This document shows positions 34,733-41,988 of a stretch of 64,000 nucleotides of DNA, piece after piece. The stretch is taken from the NCBI RefSeq assembly GCF_040822065.1, contig NZ_CP162005.1, positions 4,278,001 through 4,342,000 on the forward strand, given 5' to 3'. The notes beneath the pieces were generated by a model. That model did no database searches. It was not told the DNA's origin and saw only the letters and a program-made list of their open reading frames with translations. Positions within the stretch are counted from its first letter, which is position 1. Each line of letters opens with the position of its first letter. The DNA comes from Pedobacter sp. WC2423. Its GTDB lineage: Bacteria > Bacteroidota > Bacteroidia > Sphingobacteriales > Sphingobacteriaceae. The translations under genes were made by a program, and so were the position numbers.

Positions 34733-35467
34733 TTATTGATTCAGGAACTTTCTGATCGCCCGTTCGGCTGCCAGTGTTAATTCTTCCGGGTTTAGTCCTT
34801 TGGTTGGAACAGGGGGAAGAACAGTCCATCTGATCTGCTCTCCGCAACTTAGCGGAAAAGCCCCATACTGAACAATCTTCCATGAATTTTCGATTGCGAT
34901 CGGAACAATAAGCGCATCAGGAGCTGTTTTCAATAAAGTGGCAATCCCTCCAACATGGAAAGGTTTCATCAGGCCGTCCTTAGCCCTGGTACCCTCCGCA
35001 AAGATCATTGCCGACCAATTGTTCTCCTTCATCCTTCTGCCGAGCTTAATAATCTCAGAAACGGCCTGTTTACTATCCTTGCGATTAATATTTGCCCCAC
35101 CCCCATACTTCAGATTAAAAGAGATCGAAGGAATACCCTTAGTCAGTTCAATCTTGGAGATAAACTTCACATGGTGCCGCTTCAAAAACCAGATAATCCC
35201 CGGAATATCATACATGCTCTGGTGATTGGCCACAAAAATAATTGGTCTGTCAACCGGCAACTCCTGTTGATTTACAAACGTTATAGAATTGCCTAAAAAT
35301 ATCTGGCAATACGTCAAAAAGAAATTCAGATAATCAACCGACACTTTATGTGCTTTATAACCAAAAAGGCGAAAACAAACCCATTGAACAGGTTGAAAAA
35401 CGATCAGGGTCAGGAAAAAGAAAAAGTAAAATACGGGAGTCAGGATATATCCCAGAAATTTGTTCAT
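34733..35467 (-). CDS. 1-acyl-sn-glycerol-3-phosphate acyltransferase (PlsC family)
   Basis: Inner-membrane lysophosphatidate acyltransferase, the second acylation in phospholipid synthesis. The N-terminal hydrophobic region (residues 5-30) anchors it. Catalytic motif I NHQSMYDIP (NHx4D), motif II around KFISKIELTKGIP, motif III FAEGTRAKDG and motif IV VPIAIENS are all present. Length 244 aa is normal. It is cotranscribed with the upstream Nudix gene (6-nt gap). Since genomes of this group carry several PlsC homologues, I give no symbol. Confidence 0.92.
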   Translation of the reverse strand: MNKFLGYILTPVFYFFFFLTLIVFQPVQWVCFRLFGYKAHKVSVDYLNFFLTYCQIFLGNSITFVNQQELPVDRPIIFVANHQSMYDIPGIIWFLKRHHVKFISKIELTKGIPSISFNLKYGGGANINRKDSKQAVSEIIKLGRRMKENNWSAMIFAEGTRAKDGLMKPFHVGGIATLLKTAPDALIVPIAIENSWKIVQYGAFPLSCGEQIRWTVLPPVPTKGLNPEELTLAAERAIRKFLNQ

Positions 35468-35473
35468 ATAATT

Positions 35474-36028
35474 CTATAGTTTGCCTTCGAGTAATAATAT
35501 TTTGGTTTTCAACAATGCTGCAACGCTCATGCTATCGGTAATTCTCCCATCCATAGCCATTTGATAAGCTTCCTCAAAAGGTAACTTCCGTAAAACAAGT
35601 TCCTCCGTCTCTTCCGGTTCAGCCTCACCCATGGTCAGGCCCCTTGCAATATAAATGATGGCCAGCTCATTGCTCACCGAATTTGATAAATGCATTCTTT
35701 GCACCTCCATCCATTCCGTAGCCATCAACCCAGTTTCCTCCTGCAGCTCACGCTTTGCACTATCCAGCGGTGCTAAGCCCAGCGGGCCGCCCCCTTCCGG
35801 AATCTCCCAGCTATAAGCCTTTATCGGAAAACGGTACTGCCCCACAAGCCATGTATTCATGTCCTGATCCAGCGGTAAAATACCAATTGCATAATTCCTG
35901 AAATGAACTTCCCCGTAAATACCCTTTCCACCAGAAGGATTAAGAACCTGATGTTCCGTAACCCCAATCCAGTTATTCTCATAAATCTTCTGGCTATCCA
36001 GAATAGTCCAGGGATTGTGCTCTTCCAT
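35474..36028 (-). CDS. Nudix hydrolase, ADP-ribose pyrophosphatase-like
   Basis: A 184-aa Nudix protein. The Nudix box ends in a standard RELQEETGL, giving the metal-binding REUxEExGU core. The first Glu of the consensus GX5EX7REUXEEXGU is a Leu (GGPLGLAPLDSAKREL); this residue is not a metal ligand. The preceding EIPEGG segment and the flanking fold resemble ADP-ribose pyrophosphatases. It likely hydrolyses a nucleoside diphosphate linked to another moiety. Operon with the acyltransferase gene. Confidence 0.88.
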   Translation of the reverse strand: MEEHNPWTILDSQKIYENNWIGVTEHQVLNPSGGKGIYGEVHFRNYAIGILPLDQDMNTWLVGQYRFPIKAYSWEIPEGGGPLGLAPLDSAKRELQEETGLMATEWMEVQRMHLSNSVSNELAIIYIARGLTMGEAEPEETEELVLRKLPFEEAYQMAMDGRITDSMSVAALLKTKILLLEGKL

Positions 36029-36145
36029 GCCCGCAAGTTACAAAATTTCTAAAAAGTATAACTAACCGCGAACCTAAACCTAAAATCACCTAACAATTTG
36101 CAACCTCAACTGTTTTACTACCAATCAACCAAACAACTCAATTAT

Positions 36146-36484
36146 ATGTGGGGAGATCAACCATGGGATAACGACCGTGCCGCGGATTGGTACGGTACGA
36201 TGATGAAAAAAACAGGGCTGGCAGCTCACGTCCGGAAAACCCTGTCAGAAGAACTTCATAAAGACAGTGCTGACGTACTCAGGGCTGCCGCATTCTGTCT
36301 CGTACAATTCGGCCGTATTTACATCTGGCCAACCGAGGAGCTCAAAGACGACCTTAAACTTGGAATAGCTGCACTAAAACAAGTCCTTGAAGATGACGAG
36401 TACTGTTACTCCATGGAAATCACTGTGGATGTTCGCGCAGAACTCGCGCAACTCGAAGAAAGATTAAACACTTATATCTGGTAA
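36146..36484 (+). CDS. DUF4259-like protein
   Basis: A 112-aa soluble protein beginning MWGDQPWDNDRAADWYGTMM, similar to the start of DUF4259 proteins (xWGxxxxDNDxAxDW). The rest is helical with a Leu-rich acidic end. I chose the ATG at 36146 because the family starts there; a TTG at 36098 in the same frame would add 16 residues lacking similarity. Function unknown. DUF4259 occurs in scattered copies, sometimes in accessory regions, and this gene borders the gene-poor stretch to the right. Confidence 0.72.
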   Translation: MWGDQPWDNDRAADWYGTMMKKTGLAAHVRKTLSEELHKDSADVLRAAAFCLVQFGRIYIWPTEELKDDLKLGIAALKQVLEDDEYCYSMEITVDVRAELAQLEERLNTYIW

Positions 36485-37130
36485 AAGAAACCCAAAGCAT
36501 TTGTAATAGTGGGGGTATATCATTTTGAAAGCTATTATACCTTAGAAATCTTTCTGTTGGAATCCTTGATATAGTGGATCAGGCTTTTTTCTGACATTCA
36601 CTTAGCTTATCAAGCTTTTTGTTACCATGCTCCTTAAGCACAGGTTACTTAATATATAGACTATCGTGCTTTGGGATCAAGTGATAAACTTTTGGATCAG
36701 GGATTAAATTTCAAGTTTTGGGTTTGATATTTTTTGAGTTCAAAGCAGCTGGTTACGATTCTTTAATCAGCTGATTACTTCCTGATTTTATAGTTCAATT
36801 TATCCTTATTAAACGCTCCTGATTACTTTGATAAGAGATCGGTCAACGCTTCGGCGGAATTCTCAGGGGGAGGAAAGATCCTGATTTTTCCAGGCTGGCT
36901 ACTTTGACGAAAGTTCTCTGATGCCTTTGGGTTTCCATTGCTTGTTTCCTTTTGCCCGGTACAGAACTTTTGAAATAACCTGTACTCCAAACTGCTGCTT
37001 TAAAAATGAAATCGTCCAGGATTCCCTTTGAAAATTTACCCGTTAAACTTCTCATAATAAATAAATGCCTTTCCACCAATGTAAGCTATTCGCGTTAAAG
37101 ATTATCCTGATGCGTAAAAAATGGCCGTAA

Positions 37131-37170
37131 TTGTCCGCAGCTGTCTGCAATTGTCCGCAGTTGTCCGTGG
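37131..37170. repeat. Four tandem 10-bp units (TTGTCCGCAG type)
   Basis: Units TTGTCCGCAG, CTGTCTGCAA, TTGTCCGCAG, TTGTCCGTGG follow one another with no spacer. The first and third are identical. Period equals one helical turn. Confidence 0.8.
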
Positions 37171-37276
37171 GTTAGTCAAAGGGAAAATTATAATTTCATT
37201 CATCTTCAACTAGTTATGGTTTGGTTGTGCCTGAGTGGTGGTCGGGATGACACCAGGTTGTAAACGGGCTTGAACT

Positions 37277-37326
37277 ATGGCAAGTCTAAGTCATTTCAAC
37301 TAGTTGTTTTGACTTGGACTTGCCAT
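37277..37326. repeat. 17-bp inverted repeat with palindromic loop
   Basis: Arms 37277-37293 and 37310-37326 pair at 17 positions with a single G.T pair; the 16-nt loop contains CAACTAGTTG, itself palindromic. No T-run follows, so it is not a standard terminator. Confidence 0.75.
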
Positions 37327-37364
37327 GCTCTCGCGTTACTTTAGCACTGCTCTTACCCTAACGA

Positions 37365-37408
37365 GTACTCAGGCAGTACTCGGACAGTACCCGGGCAGTA
37401 CCCGGCCG
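37365..37408. repeat. Four tandem 11-bp units (GTACYCGGRCA type)
   Basis: Units GTACTCAGGCA, GTACTCGGACA, GTACCCGGGCA and GTACCCGGCCG are contiguous. It is a GC-rich island in AT-rich DNA, 39 bp after the hairpin. Confidence 0.8.
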
Positions 37409-37700
37409 ATATAGCTTTATGATTTGGCTATTTTGAATTTATTTACGAACAGCCCGGCCTTGTTTCCCCTGAGTCATTCCCAGGCAAATTGAAAGCTTTC
37501 AGCGCAACTTCCAGAGGCATCAGAGTATCCGTGAAAGCAAAGACTTTCTGTTTAGCGTGTCAAAATTTATGCTTAAAAAAGAGCCTGCTCCACAAGTTTA
37601 TAACTTGATCCGTGCTTTGTTTTAATAGGTAATCACTTAATTTTAAGCTATCAGTTGCAGCTACTTCTGCAAATGTTGGGATGTCAGAAAATATCCTTTT

Positions 37701-37895
37701 TTATCCAGTAAAATGACAACCTGAACAGCCTGCATCAGACAATATAAAACTGCCATTATACTTTCTTAAATCTCCACAGGTATCAATTAATGGTTTAACT
37801 AATTGAGTACTTTCTTTCCCCGTATTGTTTGAACATGAGATAACAACGCAAATAAGTAAACTACCTAAATTTAGCTTTATTAAATTTGAAACCAT
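37701..37895 (-). CDS. Very small lipoprotein with CxxCH motif, 64 aa
   Basis: A signal peptide II is visible (hydrophobic core LGSLLICVVIS, lipid Cys21). The mature part has only 43 residues and ends AGCSGCHFTG, a CxxCH heme-attachment motif right before the stop. A normal cytochrome c domain needs 70 or more residues after CxxCH, including a distal Met, so this is either a truncated cytochrome-like protein or a different small Cys protein. It lies in the repeat-rich region. I rate it as a possible gene or remnant. Confidence 0.45.
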   Translation of the reverse strand: MVSNLIKLNLGSLLICVVISCSNNTGKESTQLVKPLIDTCGDLRKYNGSFILSDAGCSGCHFTG

Positions 37896-38287
37896 ACTTT
37901 GGATTATTTAATCGCCAGAAACAAAAAAGCCCCCGGATGCGACCGGCGGGGACAAAAATGACTTACTTATTTACGCTTTTCCGAAGAAAAGGAGGCTTAC
38001 TAAGCATAACAACTCAAGGTAAATATAATCACTGTTATTTCTTCGAAAGATTCTCTAAAAGTCTGTCTAAAAATGTAGGTTATATCTAAAGGTTTTCCTG
38101 ATAGCTTATCTGAATAAGTGCAGGTTATATCTGAAAGGTTTTCCTGATAGCTTATCTGAATAAGTGTAAGTTATATCTGAAAGGTTTTCCTGATAGCTTA
38201 TCTAAACAAAAGTTTTTCCTTTAAAATCCCTGCCAAACTATCCGCCCTATTTCCCATGACGCAGAAGGAGGGCCTGAGCGCTAATGA
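37896..38287. other. Non-coding stretch with tandem repeat
   Basis: No supported gene. A plus-strand frame at 37886-38089 runs into the 46-bp repeats and has no family or codon pattern. The main content is the repeat array at 38077-38203. Confidence 0.55.
38077..38203 (+). repeat. 46-bp direct tandem repeat, about 2.8 copies
   Basis: Copies at 38077-38121 (45 bp, one base short), 38122-38167 (46 bp) and 38168-38203 (partial). The core GGTTTTCCTGATAGCTTATC is identical in all three. Differences are single bases, so the array is young. Confidence 0.9.
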
Positions 38288-38408
38288 GTTTCTCCAACTC
38301 AATGATTTTTAATAAAAAAGTCAGCCCTGTATTTTGACAATGTTTCTCTCTTCAGAGAAATCCGTCAAAATACAGGGCTGCTTTTTTATTAAAACCTGGT
38401 GGAGAAAC
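38288..38408. repeat. Nested 121-nt inverted repeat / long hairpin
   Basis: Three stacked stems: outer 8 bp (38288-38295 with 38401-38408), main arms 38307-38338 with 38364-38394 (31 bp, one bulged base), and an inner 7-bp stem (TTTCTCT/AGAGAAA) with CTTC loop. The main stem has A- and T-rich ends, so it can act as terminator of the TonB receptor gene ending at 38426, but it is far longer than needed. Confidence 0.85.
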
Positions 38409-38425
38409 CCCCAGACGAAGCCCCC

Positions 38426-40912
38426 TTAAAAGGAACCTTCATCAGGCTTACTCTCCTGCTGCTCCACCTTCTTACCCTTCTTCATAAAACTAGTTTTCCC
38501 GAATCTATAAGAAAACGTCAGATTCCCCATTGGTCCCTGCTGATACCTTTGAAAATTAATAATAGAATTCGCATCCTGTGTTAACATTCCAAACTTTCTC
38601 GTGTTAAAAATATCTCTTACATTCAAACTAAGAGAAGCCTTTTTCCCTTTAAAATCATACTTTGCACCCCCATCAATACCATACATTGCCTTTCTCGTCC
38701 CCTGTGCCAGTACCTGCGAAGAATTATAATCCACCCTTACCTGTAACGTGATACTATGCGGTAACACAAAATTATTTGTCAGATTCGCATTCCAGCTGAA
38801 CCCGGAATTACCCTGGATACCAAAAGCCGGAACCCCATCAATCTTACTATGATAAACATTTAAATTTCCCGTAAAATTCCACACCTTTAACGCATCCACC
38901 TTTGCAATAAACTCCAAACCACTCGAAAGATCCTTCGTTAAATTCTCAGGAGTTGTGATAATTACCCCATCCGCATCAGGCACAGACCTTACCCTTTGAA
39001 TCAAATCATTCGTCTGTCTCAAATAAACGCTCGAAATCAAAGTTACCTTAGACCAGAACTTGCTGTACCCCAACTCAAAAGAATGTACATCCTCCGGCAA
39101 CAAATTCGGATTACCCTTGCGCCAGTTCAGCGGATCAGAATAATCAATAAACGGATTCGTATCCCACGGTCTCGGTCTGTTTACCCTTCTTGTATAACTC
39201 AGCTGGATCTGCTGCTCACCAGTAAACTTCTGCGTTAAATAAACACTCGGATATAATCTTTTATAAGCAATCCTTGCAGGCGCAGTCGCAAACACACCCG
39301 ACTGATCATACCCACCAGAATTTGTATTCAATAATGCATCCTCAGCCCTTAAACCAAGCTGATAACCAAAATTCCTGATCTGGTTCTGATAATTTAAATA
39401 AAGCGCATGCACCTGGTCCTTACTATCAAAATCATTCGATAAAGGAAGATTATCCACATAAGAACCCGTAGCATTATCAAATCTTTTGGCCACCGTATTT
39501 GCATCAGAAAACCTGATCTGGCTTCTGTAACCAGTTTCAATTTTTCCTAATTTCCCTAAAGGCATGGTATAATCCAGCTGGATATTATAATTCTTGTTCG
39601 TTCCATCATTCGTATTGTTCAATATATCCGCAGCTGAAGAAGCAGGAACCCCATTCAAACTATTAACCGAAGTATTATAAACCTGGAAATTATCATTCGT
39701 GCCCGTAGAATATCCAAAATCGAAAGTCAGCTCCTGGTTCGGCTTAAACTTATGGCTGTAATCTAAATTTAAATCATAACTATGACCACTTCCATCATTT
39801 GTGTTTACCCTTTTGCTGAACTCCAAGGGAACCCTTCCGGTCGCATACTTGTTAATATCCAGAAACTCCTTACGGTTATTAATCCTGCTATTGAAACCAC
39901 CCGAAAAACTTAAAATATCTTTGTCAGTCAGATAATAATCCAACCCCGTCTTTAAATTATGACTCTTATCCTCAGACTCCATTCTGCTCAGCTGATCCGC
40001 ATAAGCCAAGGAATCCTTACGGTTCAGATACTGAATATTATTATAGCCACCACCAGGGCGGTTACCATAACGGTACCCATAATTTCCGTAAATATTGATC
40101 TTCTTATTCTGGAAACTTAAACTTATATTTCCATTGTAGTTATCCCTGTTTCCAGCTGTTAAAGCTACATTTCCATTGAAACCTAACTTCGTATTTTTCT
40201 TCAGCACAATGTTAATAATACCAGACTGGCCCTCCGCATCATACTTTGAAGACGGATTTGTGATCACCTCTACCGTTTCAATGGAGCTTGCCGGAATAGA
40301 AGCCAGTACCTGTGCAATATTTCCACCCGCAATTAAAGAAGGTTTACCATCAATTAAAACCTTCACGCCGGTTGAACCCCTTAAACTCACATTCCCGTCA
40401 ACATCCGTTTGTACAGAAGGTACATTCTGTAGTAAATCACCAGCAGACCCGCCCTCACTAACCAGACTCTGATCTACAGAAAAAACCTTTTTGTCAATAC
40501 CCAGCTGTATAGGGCTTTTCTTTCCCGAAATTGTGACCTCACTCAGCACATTACCTTTGGACGCCTTCATTTTTATCGTACCCAGGTTAATTATCCGCTG
40601 ATTTTTAGTGATTGCGACTGAATCCCTGACCATTGTCTGGTAGCCCACATAACTGATCTTAAAAGTGAAAACTCCCGCAGGAATATCATTCATCAGCAAA
40701 GCGCCATCAACATTAGTTTGTGCAACCTTTACAGTAGCTTTTGTTTTTCTGTTAATTAATATCGCTGTAGCAAAAGGAACTGTTTCATTATTTTGGATGT
40801 CTACTACTTTTCCAGTAAGTTTACCAATAGCAGGAGTTTGTGCATTTAGTTGAAAAATTGTAGTACAAATAGTGAAAGTTACGAATAGAAAATTTGCGCA
40901 ATAGTTCTTCAT
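38426..40912 (-). CDS. TonB-dependent outer-membrane receptor (CarboxypepD_reg-like type)
   Basis: Signal peptide to about residue 25; carboxypeptidase-regulatory-like beta domain (GKVVDIQNNETVPFATAILINRKTKATVKVAQTNVDG, residues 34-105); plug domain (LLQNVPSVQTDVDGNVSLRGSTGVKVLIDGKPSL... IPASSIETVEVITNPSSKYDAEGQSGIINIVLKK); then a 14-strand-type barrel of the OMP_b-brl_3 family ending with YRFGKTSF and a charged tail. No SusD gene adjoins, so it is not a SusCD pair. Ligand unknown; proteins of this subfamily are abundant in Pedobacter. Its stop is followed by the nested hairpin. Confidence 0.9.
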   Translation of the reverse strand: MKNYCANFLFVTFTICTTIFQLNAQTPAIGKLTGKVVDIQNNETVPFATAILINRKTKATVKVAQTNVDGALLMNDIPAGVFTFKISYVGYQTMVRDSVAITKNQRIINLGTIKMKASKGNVLSEVTISGKKSPIQLGIDKKVFSVDQSLVSEGGSAGDLLQNVPSVQTDVDGNVSLRGSTGVKVLIDGKPSLIAGGNIAQVLASIPASSIETVEVITNPSSKYDAEGQSGIINIVLKKNTKLGFNGNVALTAGNRDNYNGNISLSFQNKKINIYGNYGYRYGNRPGGGYNNIQYLNRKDSLAYADQLSRMESEDKSHNLKTGLDYYLTDKDILSFSGGFNSRINNRKEFLDINKYATGRVPLEFSKRVNTNDGSGHSYDLNLDYSHKFKPNQELTFDFGYSTGTNDNFQVYNTSVNSLNGVPASSAADILNNTNDGTNKNYNIQLDYTMPLGKLGKIETGYRSQIRFSDANTVAKRFDNATGSYVDNLPLSNDFDSKDQVHALYLNYQNQIRNFGYQLGLRAEDALLNTNSGGYDQSGVFATAPARIAYKRLYPSVYLTQKFTGEQQIQLSYTRRVNRPRPWDTNPFIDYSDPLNWRKGNPNLLPEDVHSFELGYSKFWSKVTLISSVYLRQTNDLIQRVRSVPDADGVIITTPENLTKDLSSGLEFIAKVDALKVWNFTGNLNVYHSKIDGVPAFGIQGNSGFSWNANLTNNFVLPHSITLQVRVDYNSSQVLAQGTRKAMYGIDGGAKYDFKGKKASLSLNVRDIFNTRKFGMLTQDANSIINFQRYQQGPMGNLTFSYRFGKTSFMKKGKKVEQQESKPDEGSF

Positions 40913-41007
40913 TTAGAATAGTCTGTGTTTAGATTTTTAATATAACGGCAAAGTAACGGCCTGAGAATGGTAAAAAACGGGGGTAACTATTTTATTACAA
41001 CGCAATT

Positions 41008-41610
41008 ATGAGTAATTACAGTAATATTTTTGTGAATGAAGGATTAACTTATTCCAAGTATAGGGATTTGATAGATTCTCTTCTTAAAAGCAATAAAACA
41101 ACAGGCGAAGATCACAGCGAAGCCATGCTGCACTATAGCAAGATGAATGTTCAGCGAATGAGCAGAGTCGATAAGACTGGGGTGCTCAATGAAGCTTTCG
41201 TACAAGCTATTGAAAAGCTGGAAAAAAACTATCAGCTGCTGGTGATTTCCGAAGGATGGTGTGGAGATGCCGCACAGATCGTTCCCTTATTCGAGAAGAT
41301 GGTAAAATTTGCACCAGAAAAATTTGCATTGCGTTTTGTGCTCAGAGATCAAAATCTGCCGCTGATAGATGCACACCTCACACACGGAGGCCGGGCTATT
41401 CCAGTTTTACTCTTACTGGACGCAAACGGCGAATTGATTTCCAAATGGGGCCCAAGGCCGGAAGTGCTGCAACACCTGTTAGGAGAATGGAAAAATGAAA
41501 CCTCAGATATGTTTGAACTGGCAGAGCGCTTGCACCTGTGGTATGCCAAAGACAGAACACAAACGACTCAGCTGGAGTTGACTGCATTGATCACCAACCT
41601 GGAAAACTAG
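41008..41610 (+). CDS. Thioredoxin-like protein lacking the second active-site Cys
   Basis: A 200-aa cytoplasmic protein of the Thioredoxin_9 type. The thioredoxin fold is seen around LLVISEGWCGDAAQIVPLFEKM, with WCGDA instead of WCxxC: only one Cys of the usual pair remains. The cis-Pro position RAIPVLLLLDANGELI is conserved. With a single Cys it cannot act as a dithiol oxidoreductase, but could work by a monothiol mechanism or as a binding protein. The pattern is shared by this family. Its stop shares bases with that of clpS on the other strand. Confidence 0.85.
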   Translation: MSNYSNIFVNEGLTYSKYRDLIDSLLKSNKTTGEDHSEAMLHYSKMNVQRMSRVDKTGVLNEAFVQAIEKLEKNYQLLVISEGWCGDAAQIVPLFEKMVKFAPEKFALRFVLRDQNLPLIDAHLTHGGRAIPVLLLLDANGELISKWGPRPEVLQHLLGEWKNETSDMFELAERLHLWYAKDRTQTTQLELTALITNLEN

Positions 41611-41888
41611 TCTACAGTTACCGTTAATCCTTCCTGCTGAAGTATTTTACGGTAAACTTCCATTTCAGTGAAAGAACCTTCCAGTACAGCACACTTACCT
41701 TTATTATGGACTTCCCAGGCAATTTTCTCTGCCTGCGAATCTGTATAATCAAGGTATTTTGTCATACAATAGATTACATGATCAAAAGTATTTACATCAT
41801 CATTCCATAAAATAAGCCTATGCGAGGTTTTAAGGGAGGTTAAAATCTCTTCCAGTGTAAATGTTTCTTCCTTTGTTTCTGTTGACAT
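41607..41888 (-). CDS. clpS: ATP-dependent Clp protease adaptor ClpS
   Basis: Delivers N-degron substrates to ClpAP (or ClpCP). The family core is present: LILWNDDVNTFDHVIYCMTKYL, where Asn-Asp and the following residues line the N-end pocket, then AWEVHNKGKCAVLEGSFTEMEVYRKILQQEGLTVTV. Length 93 aa is normal. A perfect -7 box TATTTTTG lies 4 nt before the ATG, so a leaderless mRNA is predicted. Its stop codon and that of the convergent thioredoxin-like gene share the palindrome CTAG. Confidence 0.95.
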   Translation of the reverse strand: MSTETKEETFTLEEILTSLKTSHRLILWNDDVNTFDHVIYCMTKYLDYTDSQAEKIAWEVHNKGKCAVLEGSFTEMEVYRKILQQEGLTVTVD

Positions 41889-41892
41889 GATA

Positions 41893-41900
41893 CAAAAATA
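41893..41900 (-). promoter_or_regulatory. -7 box TATTTTTG, 4 nt before the clpS ATG
   Basis: Minus-strand perfect TAnnTTTG. The predicted transcription start coincides with the clpS start codon. -33 element not clear. Confidence 0.5.
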
Positions 41901-41913
41901 AACTATTATTAAA

Positions 41914-41954
41914 ATAAGAGCGTGTTTAATTTATAATTTTAAACACGCTCTTAT
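41914..41954 (-). terminator. 16-bp hairpin terminator of the dienoyl-CoA reductase operon
   Basis: Perfect 16-bp arms (41914-41929 with 41939-41954) and a 9-nt AT loop, 34 nt after the stop of the minus-strand reductase gene. The following minus-strand DNA is T/A-rich rather than a pure T-run. Confidence 0.75.
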
Positions 41955-41988
41955 GGAGATGAAACGATTTTATGCCAAACTGACCGTA

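Larger units (their letters stand above)
36485..37700. other. Gene-poor region with short tandem repeats
   Basis: About 1.2 kb without a convincing gene. All frames are interrupted; the longest (36843-37079, minus, 78 codons) has no recognisable domain and unusual composition. The stretch holds a 14-bp palindrome (36764-36777), a 10-bp x4 repeat, two copies of TTCAACTAGTT 90 bp apart (37205, 37295), a 17-bp hairpin and an 11-bp x4 repeat. It may be a decayed insertion or a non-coding repeat element; I cannot tell which. Confidence 0.6.

Noticed and set aside
36843..37079. A 78-codon minus-strand frame in the gene-poor region
   Set aside because: No domain, no promoter, basic low-information composition, surrounded by stops and repeats. 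Could be a remnant, but unsupported as a gene.
37886..38089. A 67-codon plus-strand frame
   Set aside because: Overlaps the start of the small lipoprotein and runs into the 46-bp repeats; no similarity recognised.
38077..38203. Possible CRISPR array
   Set aside because: The copies are directly adjacent with no spacers, and no cas gene is present.
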